Origin: Alicyclobacillus hesperidum
Lineage (GTDB): Bacteria; Bacillota; Bacilli; Alicyclobacillales; Alicyclobacillaceae
NCBI RefSeq assembly: GCF_900107035.1
Contig: NZ_FNOJ01000006.1
Location: 62,001-126,000 of the forward strand
DNA: 64,000 nt
Reading direction: 5' to 3'
Part shown: positions 43,010 through 52,797 of the stretch, piece by piece
How the letters are laid out: the number at the start of each line of letters is the position of its first letter
Position numbering within the stretch: position 1 is the stretch's first letter
Notes under the pieces: model-generated
The model's input: the letters and a program-made list of their open reading frames with translations, nothing else
Told to the model about the DNA's origin: nothing
The model's database searches: none
Program-made: the position numbers and the translations under genes

Positions 43010-44943
43010 ACGGCCCTATCAATCAGCGGCAGGCACATCCGCATGCGCGTGCCGCCAGGGCCACTGTCGACCACTTCTATCGTGCCTCCGTGCGCTATGG
43101 CAACCAAACCACTAAAGGTTAAACCAAGACCAAGACCGTTTTTCTTCGTAGAACTATAGGGCATGAAAATAGTATCCCAACGTTCCTTCGGAATGCCTAC
43201 CCCGGTATCGACAACATCCACGTGCAACTGTTCCCCTTCGACCTTCGTTTCGAGCCGCACTTGCCGTACCGGCGCGGATTCCGGTATCGCATCCATCGCG
43301 TTTTTCAGTAAATTGACAATGGCTGCAAACACCTTATCTGCGTCGATCTCTAGCTCGACCTTTGCCATGGCTGTGCGATCATCGAGAACCAACTGGATGT
43401 GTTTACTTTCCATCATCGGTCGACACATCCCCGCTGCCTCCCTCGTAATGGCCAAGACGTCCGCACGTTTGACAGTCAGCCGACCATGCTTGAGGAAGTT
43501 TGTGAACTCACGGGAAACGCGGTTTGCGTATGCAGAAGCCGAATGCATTCGGTCGAGGATTTCCACCGCCTTGCTATTCAAGCCTGGTTGCACACGCGGT
43601 AACAGCTCCGACATCTGGCGGATCGCCGCCAATGGGGTACCCAACTCGTGCACCAACGCATGGGTGGCCATCACGAGATAATCCATGCCCTTGCCGCGTT
43701 CGCGCATTGAAAGTTCACGCAGATAATCAACCAATTTGCGCGACATTTCATTGACGTGATCGGCCAATACACCAATCTCGTCCGAGCGGCGGACCTGCAG
43801 CTGCGCTTCGAAGTTGCGATCCGCAATCTCGTCCACAGCCTTTGTAATCCGGCGTAGCGGTTTGGTAATTAGATCCGCCCCCAAGTAGCTGAGCAACGCA
43901 GTCGCGACAAGCAATACGGCAGAAACGATGACCAGGTTGTGAATAAGAATCGTCAAAGTGCTGCTGATGGCACGATAATCAGTGACCACTTCGACGACGT
44001 AGCGCGTGCCATGGACGCTCTGTGGAATAAATGTCTTTAGCACTTTGCGCCCGGATACATGATCGATCACGCTTACCGTCCGATTCGACGTGAGGGCTTC
44101 GTTTTTTGCTTTCACGTCAACGGCCGGGTTGCGATATTTGTACTCGCCGTACATCACCGGCTCATTGGCAACGTCGACCCAAAAGGTGCCGTGGTAAGAA
44201 TAGCGAATCGGTGCTTGCCCGAACGTGCGATTCAGCACAGCGATACAAAGAACGTCCGAATCAGAATCCAGAATATGGCGAATCGCTGTATTCACGCCAA
44301 CGTCCTGTTCGTAACCGGGAATCGACGTCGAGACATAGAACGGATCGATAATGTAGTCGGTACGTCCGTCGTAGTAGTACCCCCACTTATCGACTTTAGA
44401 AGGATCCGATGTGGCATTGGAGAACGGGCCTGACCAGTAATTCTGCTCCGCCATGCCATAGGTGGATGCCTGTGGACGCCCGGCCAAAAGATCGCGAAAG
44501 GCGATGTACCATTTGCCCATGCCCTTTGTCGAGAGGCCAATTTCGCGGGGATCTGTGGACCGAACACCGACAATGTCGTCGGCGGTCGGCTGAAACAAGG
44601 TGATACCACTGACTCCCAACTGCGCCGCGAGCCGCTTTAGCTGGCTGTTGGTGACGTCTGCCACACGTGGCGGTAGCTGCTCCTCAATGGCGATGGAAGC
44701 GATGCGCAATTCATTGCCAAGCAAATTGTCGATATACGCCTCGCCTGTCCGCGAGGCCGCAATCTCAAGGTCAATTTGTTGCGCGAGTAATTCCGTCTGT
44801 TTCACCGCGTTGTTCAACAACTGTGCTCGCGTCGTACTATAAAATAACGTGTCACTGAGAAGCGCGATGAGCAACATGGCACCAAACAGGATGGCCATGA
44901 TTTTATAACGCAAAGAAAAGCGGACACGAGTCCGACGTTCCAC
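42994..44943 (-). CDS. Membrane sensor histidine kinase with extracellular sensor domain
   Basis: About 649 residues from the GTG at 44943; the start is uncertain because the nearest good GGAGG is 14 bases away. A helix near residues 15-35 and another near 355-380 flank a 310-residue extracellular sensor of Cache-like pattern (YYDGRTDYIIDPFYVSTSIP). HAMP, HisKA (ATHALVHELGTPLAAIRQ) and HATPase_c (NLLKNAMD, DTGVGIP, GLGLGLTF) follow. No response regulator gene is adjacent. It is the last gene of the operon with the EAL protein and the HTH-guanylate kinase. Confidence 0.87.
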   Translation of the reverse strand: MERRTRVRFSLRYKIMAILFGAMLLIALLSDTLFYSTTRAQLLNNAVKQTELLAQQIDLEIAASRTGEAYIDNLLGNELRIASIAIEEQLPPRVADVTNSQLKRLAAQLGVSGITLFQPTADDIVGVRSTDPREIGLSTKGMGKWYIAFRDLLAGRPQASTYGMAEQNYWSGPFSNATSDPSKVDKWGYYYDGRTDYIIDPFYVSTSIPGYEQDVGVNTAIRHILDSDSDVLCIAVLNRTFGQAPIRYSYHGTFWVDVANEPVMYGEYKYRNPAVDVKAKNEALTSNRTVSVIDHVSGRKVLKTFIPQSVHGTRYVVEVVTDYRAISSTLTILIHNLVIVSAVLLVATALLSYLGADLITKPLRRITKAVDEIADRNFEAQLQVRRSDEIGVLADHVNEMSRKLVDYLRELSMRERGKGMDYLVMATHALVHELGTPLAAIRQMSELLPRVQPGLNSKAVEILDRMHSASAYANRVSREFTNFLKHGRLTVKRADVLAITREAAGMCRPMMESKHIQLVLDDRTAMAKVELEIDADKVFAAIVNLLKNAMDAIPESAPVRQVRLETKVEGEQLHVDVVDTGVGIPKERWDTIFMPYSSTKKNGLGLGLTFSGLVAIAHGGTIEVVDSGPGGTRMRMCLPLIDRAVQGEA

Positions 44944-45006
44944 GTGATCCCCAACTCCCTCCGTACTTGCCCATAGCATAGCAGGCTCGATTGGGATCTG
45001 TGGACT

Positions 45007-46755
45007 CTATGATTTACTGGGTGTAGAACCTACTGGAAGCCACTTCAAAATGTCATGAAGACTCAATGGCCGGCTGAATCGGTAACCTTGGAAGACGTCA
45101 CAGCCGCGCTCGCGCAACCAGGTATAGTGCAAATCCGTCTCGACGCCTTCGGCGACCACGATGGCACCAAGGTGATGAGCGAGGTCAATGATGCTAGAGA
45201 CAATGATTTCGCATTTGGGATCTAGCCCGATGCCGCGCACAAACGACTGGTCTATTTTGAGGATATCCGGTGCGAGATCGCGAAAATAGCGAAAGGACGA
45301 ATAGCCTGTACCAAAATCGTCAATGGCCAGCAGGTGTCCACTATCTTGAAGCGACTGTAGCACGGATAGACGCCGCCCAGAGTCGGCGAAAACGCTTTCT
45401 GTCACCTCGAATACGATCCGCCGTGGCGGTATTCCATAGTTGCCCAACACAGCTTGAACATTCCGTAAAAAGTCGGGATGATCTAGTTGGCGTACAGAGC
45501 AGTTCACAGAAATAGGGATGTTCGCCATAGCGAGTACGTCGTTGTGCACCAAATCGCGGCAGACGACACCCAAGACCCGCAAACCCAGTTTGTGGATGAG
45601 GCCAAGTTCTTCTGCAATAGGGATGAACGTCCCTGGCGAGCACGGAAATCTCGGTTCATGCCAGCGTGCCAAGGCTTCAGCACCGACGATACGCCCGGTG
45701 GCGTCAACCTTGGGCTGATACGCCACGCCAATTTGCCCTTTATCGAGGGCCTCCATCAATCGAAAATACAGCGCATGCTTCTCTTCCATGCCGCGCTTCA
45801 AGCTCGGTGTATACCACGTGCTGTTCAGCGACGCTTCTCCTGCGCTATGCAGGGCAAGTAACGACTGGTGTAAAAGTTCGACAAAAGCTACTTTCGTCCC
45901 ATCCTCCGATTCATCCGGAACAGCGACGCCAAATCTGGCCTGCAGGCGAAAGTTAAACTCTCTGACACGTATGGGTTGCTCGACTAGGAAAGTAAGAAAG
46001 TTAAGGACCGTTGCGTCAATCGTTCCCGTTCGCAGTGCCACGACAAATTCGTCTGCTGCCACCCGTGCGACGTACGACTTAGGTAGTGCCCTCTGCACGC
46101 GCATTAAAAGATTGGTGAAGGCCTCGTTCATGACCTCGTCTCCGTAACTATCCCGAAGACCGATGAACTTGTTCAACCCAACCGCCACCACTGCGACCTG
46201 AGCACCCTTTTGACTTTGCAACGACATAAGCTTAGCGTGCAACCAATGCTCGTTTGGAAAGCCTGTCCCACTGTCGAAGTATGAGCGGTCCATCAACTTG
46301 CGCCATGCACCCATGCGTTCGCCATACGGCCTACATGTGAACATCCAAAAGCGCTTGTCGCCGACAGTAAATGGATTCGCTGCAACTTCAAACGACACCG
46401 CGCTTCCATCCCTGTGCACGTACGGCATTTCCACAGGCAGAGACACCTCGCCCTGCTTGCAGATCTCGCTTACAATGTGGTGTCCATCTGGATGTACGAT
46501 GCATAATCCACTTTGCCCAAGAAGTTCAAGCGGCTCATAACCCAATTCCCGGCACAGCACATCATTCACGGCGGCAATCGACAGCAGGCGGCCAGATCCG
46601 TCTTCAATGCATACATATACCGCCTCTGGCAGATACCGAATTACGCAGTGTGCACTCAGAATATCTCTAAACCCCTGATGCGTATAAAACGTACCATCTT
46701 GCCGAACCCCAAACGAATCCATGGTTCGCGCATCGCCGGTGCGCTGTTGCGTCAT
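45007..46755 (-). CDS. PAS-GGDEF(degenerate)-EAL c-di-GMP phosphodiesterase
   Basis: 582 residues from the ATG at 46755 behind GGGAGG. A PAS domain (about 40-150) is followed by a GGDEF fold whose active site is VAADEFVVA, so a cyclase is unlikely, though GTP binding remains possible. The EAL domain (about 325-570) keeps its catalytic set: GAEALARW, VNCSVRQL, FEVTES, AIDDFGTGYSS, LKIDQSFV and VAEGVET. It should linearise c-di-GMP to pGpG. Cytoplasmic, no membrane helix. Middle gene of the operon, 60 bases upstream of the sensor kinase. Confidence 0.92.
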   Translation of the reverse strand: MTQQRTGDARTMDSFGVRQDGTFYTHQGFRDILSAHCVIRYLPEAVYVCIEDGSGRLLSIAAVNDVLCRELGYEPLELLGQSGLCIVHPDGHHIVSEICKQGEVSLPVEMPYVHRDGSAVSFEVAANPFTVGDKRFWMFTCRPYGERMGAWRKLMDRSYFDSGTGFPNEHWLHAKLMSLQSQKGAQVAVVAVGLNKFIGLRDSYGDEVMNEAFTNLLMRVQRALPKSYVARVAADEFVVALRTGTIDATVLNFLTFLVEQPIRVREFNFRLQARFGVAVPDESEDGTKVAFVELLHQSLLALHSAGEASLNSTWYTPSLKRGMEEKHALYFRLMEALDKGQIGVAYQPKVDATGRIVGAEALARWHEPRFPCSPGTFIPIAEELGLIHKLGLRVLGVVCRDLVHNDVLAMANIPISVNCSVRQLDHPDFLRNVQAVLGNYGIPPRRIVFEVTESVFADSGRRLSVLQSLQDSGHLLAIDDFGTGYSSFRYFRDLAPDILKIDQSFVRGIGLDPKCEIIVSSIIDLAHHLGAIVVAEGVETDLHYTWLRERGCDVFQGYRFSRPLSLHDILKWLPVGSTPSKS

Positions 46756-46862
46756 AACGTTCCTCCCAAGGAGATCCGCCATCAGTTCTACTTGTCAACC
46801 CTTTCGACACAGTTCGAGCAACTTCCTCTCTCGACACTCTGCGATCGCGGGAAAAAGAACGT

Positions 46863-47681
46863 TTATGCGCGCTTGCGCGTGCATGTGCGAATAATTTGGG
46901 CCAGCTCGGCTGTGGCTGTCGGAATATCGTCATTGAAAATCAAATAGTCGAATTGGTCACTGAGTGATTCCTCGTACTTTAAGCGCTCCATCCGAATTCG
47001 AATATCGGCTTCCGCGTCGCCACGCCCGTATAACCGACCCTCGAGATCGTTCAACGAAGTCGGACGAACATAAATTAACACGACGCGATCGCCAAACGCC
47101 TTCTTCATATTCAAGGCCCCGTTGACGTCGATGTCTTTAATGACGATATGGCCTGCGTCAAGTGCCTGTTCGTAAGTTAAGAGATGCGTACCATAGTAAT
47201 TGCCGTGAATCGATTCGTACTCGAGAAACTCCCCGCGCTCCGCCATGGCCATAAACTCTTCCGTTGAGACAAAATAGTACGGATTCCCGTTGCGCTCACC
47301 TGGCCGCATCGGCCGCGTTGCAAACGATGGAATAAATGTTAGACCGAGATCGTAACGATCCCGCAGCGAATTGATAAGCGTGTTTTTACCGGCCCCAGAC
47401 GGCCCTGATAGGATAAACAACAGCCCTTTCGTCTCGTGCTCCCCCTTGGGCTCATAGCTCATCAAGTCGGACAGTGCACATTGCAAAGCGTCACAAATAC
47501 TTTGCAAGACTTTGAGATCGACCCGGGAAATCTCATTTTTCTTGATGGCATAGAGCGTGTTTTTGTTGACGCCGGAACGCTTCATCAGATCGGGAATCTT
47601 CCAATTGCGTTCAAACAAGAGCCGATCGAGATGAAATTGCACTTTGTGCACACGAACACATCCCCGTTTTAAAGTTTCCAT
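46863..47681 (-). CDS. HTH (Cro/C1-type) domain fused to guanylate kinase
   Basis: 272 residues if it starts at the ATG 47681; a GTG at 47651 behind GGGGA would remove ten residues. Residues about 12-75 form a Cro/C1-type helix-turn-helix (KIPDLMKRSGVNKNTLYAIK). Residues about 85-270 are a full guanylate kinase: P-loop GPSGAGKNTL (93-102), GMP-binding S119/R123/R126 in SFATRPMRPGE, E154 and Y162/Y163 in GNYYGT, and D183/D185 in IKDIDVNGA. No missing key residue was seen. Housekeeping gmk normally has no DNA-binding domain. It is upstream of the c-di-GMP phosphodiesterase and reads in the same direction. Confidence 0.85.
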   Translation of the reverse strand: METLKRGCVRVHKVQFHLDRLLFERNWKIPDLMKRSGVNKNTLYAIKKNEISRVDLKVLQSICDALQCALSDLMSYEPKGEHETKGLLFILSGPSGAGKNTLINSLRDRYDLGLTFIPSFATRPMRPGERNGNPYYFVSTEEFMAMAERGEFLEYESIHGNYYGTHLLTYEQALDAGHIVIKDIDVNGALNMKKAFGDRVVLIYVRPTSLNDLEGRLYGRGDAEADIRIRMERLKYEESLSDQFDYLIFNDDIPTATAELAQIIRTCTRKRA

Positions 47682-47816
47682 TCAGTATACACACTTCCGG
47701 CGAACAAGTACATGCATCATTGGAATTCTATCGTCTTTGTGATTTTGGATAAGTCGCGCTAGACTACGCATATCAGGATTCGCATGAACATTTCGTCATA
47801 GAAAGGTCGACCCGCT

Positions 47817-49103
47817 ATGTCACAAAAGCCGTTCTCGCCTCCATCCCATCCGAAACCGCTTTCCACCGCTGACCTGGTTATTTTTGGAACAGTCTTAATG
47901 GTCCCTATTGCGCCGATGTCGATGTACGTATACATCGCGGAACAAAGCGGCGGGCATAGCTGGCTTGTCATGCTCTTAGGCTGGTTCGGAGCTTGTCTGA
48001 CGGCATACGCCTATCGACGCCTCGCAGGGGTATTTCCCGGCGGCTCCATATACAGCTACGTCGGTCGTGCACTACAAAGCGATACTGGATGGATTGCCGC
48101 CTGGATCATATTAGCTGACTACTTGTTCGTACCCGCCACGCTGTATGCCAATTGTTCGAGTCTTATTGGTGAGTACTTGCCCCAAATCCCCAGCTGGAGC
48201 TGGTACGCAGTACTCAGCCTGATCAATCTGGCGCTTGGCTTGTTGCCCATCCGGCGACAAATCCGGCTGTATGCGCTGGTGCTCATCGGTGAACTCATCG
48301 CCCTAATTGCCTTTATCGTCGTTGCCCTGCACGCTTTGCCACACGCCGGTCTGCCTGCCGGCTCGCCTGTGCATGTTGGTCCAGAACGAATGCTGTCACT
48401 CGTATCGGTAGGCGTGATTGGCTTTCTTGGCTTTGACGCTATTAGCACACTCGACGGCGAGGCTGCGCGTCCGACAAAATCTGTAGGACGAGCGACGATT
48501 TGGGTCGCAGCAGTCATGGGCCTTCTATTCTTGCTGCAATGTGCACTTGCAGGCGCCATTCATCCCAACTATGCCACACTAGATCCGGCAACCGGCTTTT
48601 TCGATCTCGCTCGTTCCATCGGCGGTCCATTCGTCGGTTGGCTACTGATCACCGTGTTTCTCATCGGATCCGGCATCGCCAACGCAAGCGCAGGCCAAGT
48701 GTCAGCCTCTCGGGTGCTGGCCGTACTCCGTGAACAAACCGTACCCACGTTGTCAGCAAAGTCCCGACACCTAGACAGAGTTACGATGATCCTCATATCG
48801 CTTCTTTCTTTCGTTGTAGCCACTTTTGTGCCTTTACAAACGCTCAACGCGTTCGTTTCGTTCGGAGCATTTGCAGCTTTCATCATGATTCACGTATCTT
48901 TGTTTTATCGATTTTACGTACGGGGAACGAAAGGTCCGAAGCGCATTGTCGATGGATTGGTGGCAATCTTAGGTTTGCTGGTCATGATCGTGGCACTGAT
49001 CTTCGAAGAGTCACCATCGCTTGTGCTCAAACTTGGCGCACTTTGGCTGCTCGTAGGTGTGGCCATTTGGGCCATACGGACATGGCGCGAGGCTGAAGTT
49101 TGA
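47817..49103 (+). CDS. APC-family amino acid permease
   Basis: 428 residues with about twelve membrane helices. The first helix holds the APC glycine stretch (FGTVLMVPIAPMSMYVYIAE). GFLGFDAISTLDGEA in helix 6 has the unwound GF-FDA pattern of APC transporters. The basic loop EAARPTKSVGRAT follows, as in YfnA/PuuP-type proteins. Substrate not assignable. Divergent from the signalling operon, with 135 bases between starts. Confidence 0.85.
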   Translation: MSQKPFSPPSHPKPLSTADLVIFGTVLMVPIAPMSMYVYIAEQSGGHSWLVMLLGWFGACLTAYAYRRLAGVFPGGSIYSYVGRALQSDTGWIAAWIILADYLFVPATLYANCSSLIGEYLPQIPSWSWYAVLSLINLALGLLPIRRQIRLYALVLIGELIALIAFIVVALHALPHAGLPAGSPVHVGPERMLSLVSVGVIGFLGFDAISTLDGEAARPTKSVGRATIWVAAVMGLLFLLQCALAGAIHPNYATLDPATGFFDLARSIGGPFVGWLLITVFLIGSGIANASAGQVSASRVLAVLREQTVPTLSAKSRHLDRVTMILISLLSFVVATFVPLQTLNAFVSFGAFAAFIMIHVSLFYRFYVRGTKGPKRIVDGLVAILGLLVMIVALIFEESPSLVLKLGALWLLVGVAIWAIRTWREAEV

Positions 49104-49246
49104 GGTGACGCGCGGATAGGGGCCCGCCCTTGCCGTCCAGTTGTCGGCGTCTTGGCGCCCCTGCACGCATTATCAGTGAAAACAAACTCGATTTCAATTT
49201 GTTAAACTCCATAGAACGCATAGAATTGCCTAGGCAGGTGAATGAC

Positions 49247-50437
49247 ATGCCATGGTTTGCAGACCTAGTGTCGGCCATCACATGCTTGGCTTGGCTGTTC
49301 CTGTTATGCTGCAGAGGGTTTTATTGGCTGATGGGTGACGGGTTAACAGACAAGCGCATGAAGGAGCACGACGGTGTCTCTAGTTGGCCAAAGGTTTGTG
49401 CAATCGTACCAGCCCGCAACGAAGCGGATGTTTTAGGCGAGACTCTGCCGTCACTTTTGAACCAGAATTATGCAGGCGAGTTTCACGTCATTTTGGTGGA
49501 TGATCACAGTGATGACGGGACAAGTGAAGTGGCGCGCAACATTGCGCAAACATTGCTTCGGCAAGATCGATTGCAGATTCTGAAATCAGCTCCTCTGCCC
49601 AACGGATGGGCTGGGAAGGTTTGGGCTATGCAGAATGGCCTGCACGAAGTCCCTCCCGATGCTGAATATGTACTATTGACCGATGCTGACATCCGCCACC
49701 CTGAGTCATCTGTGTCCCGCCTTGTTGAGCAGGCCAAACGGCAAAGACGAGATTTCGTCTCGCTGATGGTACGACTGCATGTAGAGTCAAAGTGGGAAGC
49801 CCTTTTGATTCCAGCATTCGTCTACTTTTTTGCAAAACTGTACCCATTTCGTTGGGTTGCCAACGATAAACGCAAGACAGCTGCGGCAGCAGGTGGCTGT
49901 ATCCTTGTCAGGCGAGAACTGATCCAAACTGCAGACGGGTTAACTCCCATCTCTGGCGCCGTGATCGACGACTGCTCATTGGCAAAACTCGTTCAATCAC
50001 GTGGTGCCACGCTGTGGTTGGGCCTGGGCAGCGACTTCGCCAGCGTGCGCCGCTATACGTCTTTAGCAGAGATTTGGAATATGGTCGCTCGGTCAGCGTT
50101 CGTACAGCTCAACTACTCCCTTTGGCTCTTAGTCGGCACCGCCATCGGCATGACACTACTGTATCTTGTCCCCGTCGTCATAACTATTGCAGGCATTTGC
50201 CTCATTTCTCTGGGACACACCGATTGGATCTGGCCAGGCATGCTTGGCCTTGTTGCGTGGTGCATCATGTCCGCCACCTTCGTGCCGATTCTCCGCTGGT
50301 ACAGGCTGGCGCTGTGGCGAGTCATCACATTACCGGCCGCAGGCTTTTTGTATACGCTGATGACAATTGACTCTGCAATCCGGTTCTGGCAACGGCGGGC
50401 TGGCGCCTGGAAAGGGCGCCCATATGAAATGCATTAG
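49247..50437 (+). CDS. hpnB: HpnB-like family 2 glycosyltransferase
   Basis: 396 residues from the ATG at 49247, which follows AGGCAGGTG. One N-terminal helix is followed by a GT-A domain: CAIVPARNEADVLGETLPSLL, VILVDDHSDDGTSEVAR, VLLTDADIRHP (DxD-like) and VIDDCSLAKLVQSRG. The AAAAGGCILVRRE segment and three C-terminal helices match the hopene-associated HpnB group. Alicyclobacillus makes hopanoids, which fits, though no squalene-hopene cyclase gene is nearby. Role in hopanoid glycosylation is inferred. Confidence 0.75.
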   Translation: MPWFADLVSAITCLAWLFLLCCRGFYWLMGDGLTDKRMKEHDGVSSWPKVCAIVPARNEADVLGETLPSLLNQNYAGEFHVILVDDHSDDGTSEVARNIAQTLLRQDRLQILKSAPLPNGWAGKVWAMQNGLHEVPPDAEYVLLTDADIRHPESSVSRLVEQAKRQRRDFVSLMVRLHVESKWEALLIPAFVYFFAKLYPFRWVANDKRKTAAAAGGCILVRRELIQTADGLTPISGAVIDDCSLAKLVQSRGATLWLGLGSDFASVRRYTSLAEIWNMVARSAFVQLNYSLWLLVGTAIGMTLLYLVPVVITIAGICLISLGHTDWIWPGMLGLVAWCIMSATFVPILRWYRLALWRVITLPAAGFLYTLMTIDSAIRFWQRRAGAWKGRPYEMH

Positions 50438-51192
50438 ATGTGCTTGGCTTGTCCCCTGACACGCATCCGGTACACCCAACGCTCAGCGTCTTCGACGTCC
50501 TCATCACCAAATTGGCCGGTAATAAGCCGTTCAGGATGGTCTAGGCAGCCAGCCAACCGCAGCTTGTCCCGCAAATCCTGCAAACGCCGGCGTTTCTCGC
50601 GGACAGAGGGTACAGACTGCAGGGTCTCCTGCAAGGCGTCCCACGAGCGGCCAAGTCTGTCGTACATGATCATGAGCCAGTAATCAGAGATTTGAAAGGG
50701 CGTTAACTCTGTGCTTCCCGCCGGAGCTAGCTCCATCCACAGTTCGTCTCCGGTGTATGGAATCCGGTCGACCAACTTTAGTTGCTTACCACCGCAAATC
50801 TTGCGATACGCTTCCTCCAAAGCTGCCGTGTCGATATCGACATCCATGTCGCCAAGATATGCATAGAACTGCGACCAACGCGACATCATGCGCCGTGCAT
50901 TGTCCAGGGTGAGATTAAACCTGTCCCCATCCATGATGTGGTCATCAATCCATTCAAGCGCCAACGAATATTCCCACCATGGGAGTTCATCCAGATTTTC
51001 GATACCGGAGCGCTCGAAGTACATCATCAGGGCTTCCAAGTCGCCCCAGGCCCAGTCGAGTTCGTCACTCCGCTTCGTAAAATACAATGTATTTAAGTAG
51101 GACACAGTCCACCGTTCCGGGAAGAGGCGAACTTCCTCTCGCCCACGGTAAAAGTCACGGACCTGGCGCATCACGTCACTCATACGGCTCAT
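50434..51192 (-). CDS. Protein of unknown function, 252 residues
   Basis: Start at the ATG 51192, six bases after GGAGGGG. Soluble, acidic, strikingly rich in Trp, Tyr, Asp and Met: for example LDWAWGDLEALMMYFERS and YWLMIMYDRLGRSWDALQ. Mainly helical by appearance, with a basic C-terminal segment (SVREKRRRLQDLRDKLR). No motif known to me. Its 3' end overlaps the hpnB-like stop by 4 bases, convergent. Confidence 0.6.
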   Translation of the reverse strand: MSRMSDVMRQVRDFYRGREEVRLFPERWTVSYLNTLYFTKRSDELDWAWGDLEALMMYFERSGIENLDELPWWEYSLALEWIDDHIMDGDRFNLTLDNARRMMSRWSQFYAYLGDMDVDIDTAALEEAYRKICGGKQLKLVDRIPYTGDELWMELAPAGSTELTPFQISDYWLMIMYDRLGRSWDALQETLQSVPSVREKRRRLQDLRDKLRLAGCLDHPERLITGQFGDEDVEDAERWVYRMRVRGQAKHI

Positions 51193-51345
51193 CGAATTCC
51201 CCTCCAACACAAGTCGTTTATATTGTAACAAATCGTACCGCTTACAAATTTGCACTGCCGTGTGAGAAGGGTCACAATAATGTAACGTATATCAAAAGCA
51301 TTCTCTCCTAAAAAAGATACACCCTTCGACGCGAGGTATCACAAA

Positions 51346-52473
51346 ATGAACAAAAATAGGAGATATCCAAAGCCACAAGTGCGTTTACGTCAACCAGTCT
51401 TAGCCGGAGCTTCGCCACATGACCCGCCTAAATTGCATCATGCATTCTTGTTGAGAAAAGCGCCATGGCCTTGGCGCAGGGCCCTTGGCGCAGGGCTCTG
51501 TCTCTTTGTTCCATTGTTTGCGGCCACTTTAGCCCACCGACCGCTGTGGGGGTTGCTCGCAACCATCGGCGGCTTTACGGGTATTTATACAGCTGCCATT
51601 CCACTGCGCCGATTGGCACTCAAACTTGTCATCGTCGCCGTAGGACTATCGGTATCCCTCGGACTCGGGACGATGAGCGCAGCATCCCCCGCGAGCATGG
51701 CTATCGTTTTTGCCTTGGTCGGGGGATGTGCGACATTTCTGTGCAGTGCACTACAAGTTGCGCCCCCAGGACCATTCTTTTTTATCATGGCATGTGCCAT
51801 TGGCACCGGCATGCCAGTGGATCCTGTGGCGGCGCCTGAACGTGCGGCTGTCGCTCTGGTTGGTGGCGCGATCGCGTGGGTGATTTCCATGGGCATAGCC
51901 TGGGGCTTATCCTGGCGACAACCGCACCATCATACCGAGTCCGCCAAGCGTTTGATGAACCGGGCACCATTCCAACTGGCAGCCTTGCGGTTGCGACATG
52001 CATTGCCCATCCGTTCGCCCTATATGATGGCAGGCTTTCGAATGGCCTTAGGCATCTGTTGTGCAGTGCTCTTGGCATATGCACTCGGGAACACTCGCCC
52101 GTATTGGGTACCTGTGGGTTGCGCAGCCACCTTGATCGGGACAACAATGATGGGTACCATCCACCGCGCAATTCAGCGCGCCTTTGGCACGGCATTAGGC
52201 GTTCTGATCGCCGGTGCTATTTTATCGTTCCGACCATCGTATATCGCCCTAGCGTGCATTGTGTTCGTGCTACAAACAGTGACAGAGTTGCTGATTCCGC
52301 GCAACTACGGCTTAGCTGTCATATTTATTACACCGCTCGCGTTGACGATTACAGAGATTGCACGTGTCGGCCTCAGCGTTCCCACACTGATTCATGCACG
52401 ATTTATTGATACACTGCTCGGATGTTGCGTCGGCTTGGTCATCCGCTTACTGTGGTGGCTGCCCGAGAAATAG
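51346..52473 (+). CDS. FUSC-family membrane protein
   Basis: 375 residues with two six-helix-like membrane halves (about 45-185 and 225-370) separated by a short basic cytoplasmic loop with HHTESAKRLM. The second half carries FRMALGICCAVLLAYALG, then RPYWVPVGCAATLIG, the pattern of the FUSC/aromatic acid exporter superfamily. The large cytoplasmic domain of YccS/YeeA proteins is absent. Substrate unknown. Confidence 0.75.
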   Translation: MNKNRRYPKPQVRLRQPVLAGASPHDPPKLHHAFLLRKAPWPWRRALGAGLCLFVPLFAATLAHRPLWGLLATIGGFTGIYTAAIPLRRLALKLVIVAVGLSVSLGLGTMSAASPASMAIVFALVGGCATFLCSALQVAPPGPFFFIMACAIGTGMPVDPVAAPERAAVALVGGAIAWVISMGIAWGLSWRQPHHHTESAKRLMNRAPFQLAALRLRHALPIRSPYMMAGFRMALGICCAVLLAYALGNTRPYWVPVGCAATLIGTTMMGTIHRAIQRAFGTALGVLIAGAILSFRPSYIALACIVFVLQTVTELLIPRNYGLAVIFITPLALTITEIARVGLSVPTLIHARFIDTLLGCCVGLVIRLLWWLPEK

Positions 52474-52679
52474 GCAACCACCACCTCCTCCTCGAATATT
52501 TCCCGGCAAATATCGACGAGCTATTTCCCAATTCCCGATAAACGTTCACGGTTCTCCAAAAACAGTGAAAAAAATAGGTTTACTTACCTCAATCGACACG
52601 CATCGACAGCATTCGATTTGCTGACACGCTATTCTATTGTTGTTGTTGTCGGATTTTGCACCATAGGGGGTGAAATTCG

Positions 52680-52772
52680 ATGAAAAGGACTCTTAATAAA
52701 GAGGCTCTTATGACCGTTGCCGTGATCATTGCGCTTGCCGCGGCAACCATCGCACCATGGCCTTGGATATAA
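52680..52772 (+). CDS. Possible 30-residue membrane peptide
   Basis: ATG at 52680 is seven bases after GGGGGTG. A basic start (MKRTLNKEA) precedes one hydrophobic helix (LMTVAVIIALAAATIAPW). A strong terminator follows 25 bases after the stop, so this looks like a self-contained small transcription unit. No homologue recognised. Confidence 0.5.
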   Translation: MKRTLNKEALMTVAVIIALAAATIAPWPWI

Positions 52773-52797
52773 TCCAGCTAATTTCGAATTTATTACT

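Noticed and set aside
45007-46755. Active diguanylate cyclase
   Set aside because: The GGDEF active-site loop reads AADEF, so the signature glycines are lost; only the EAL half is likely catalytic.
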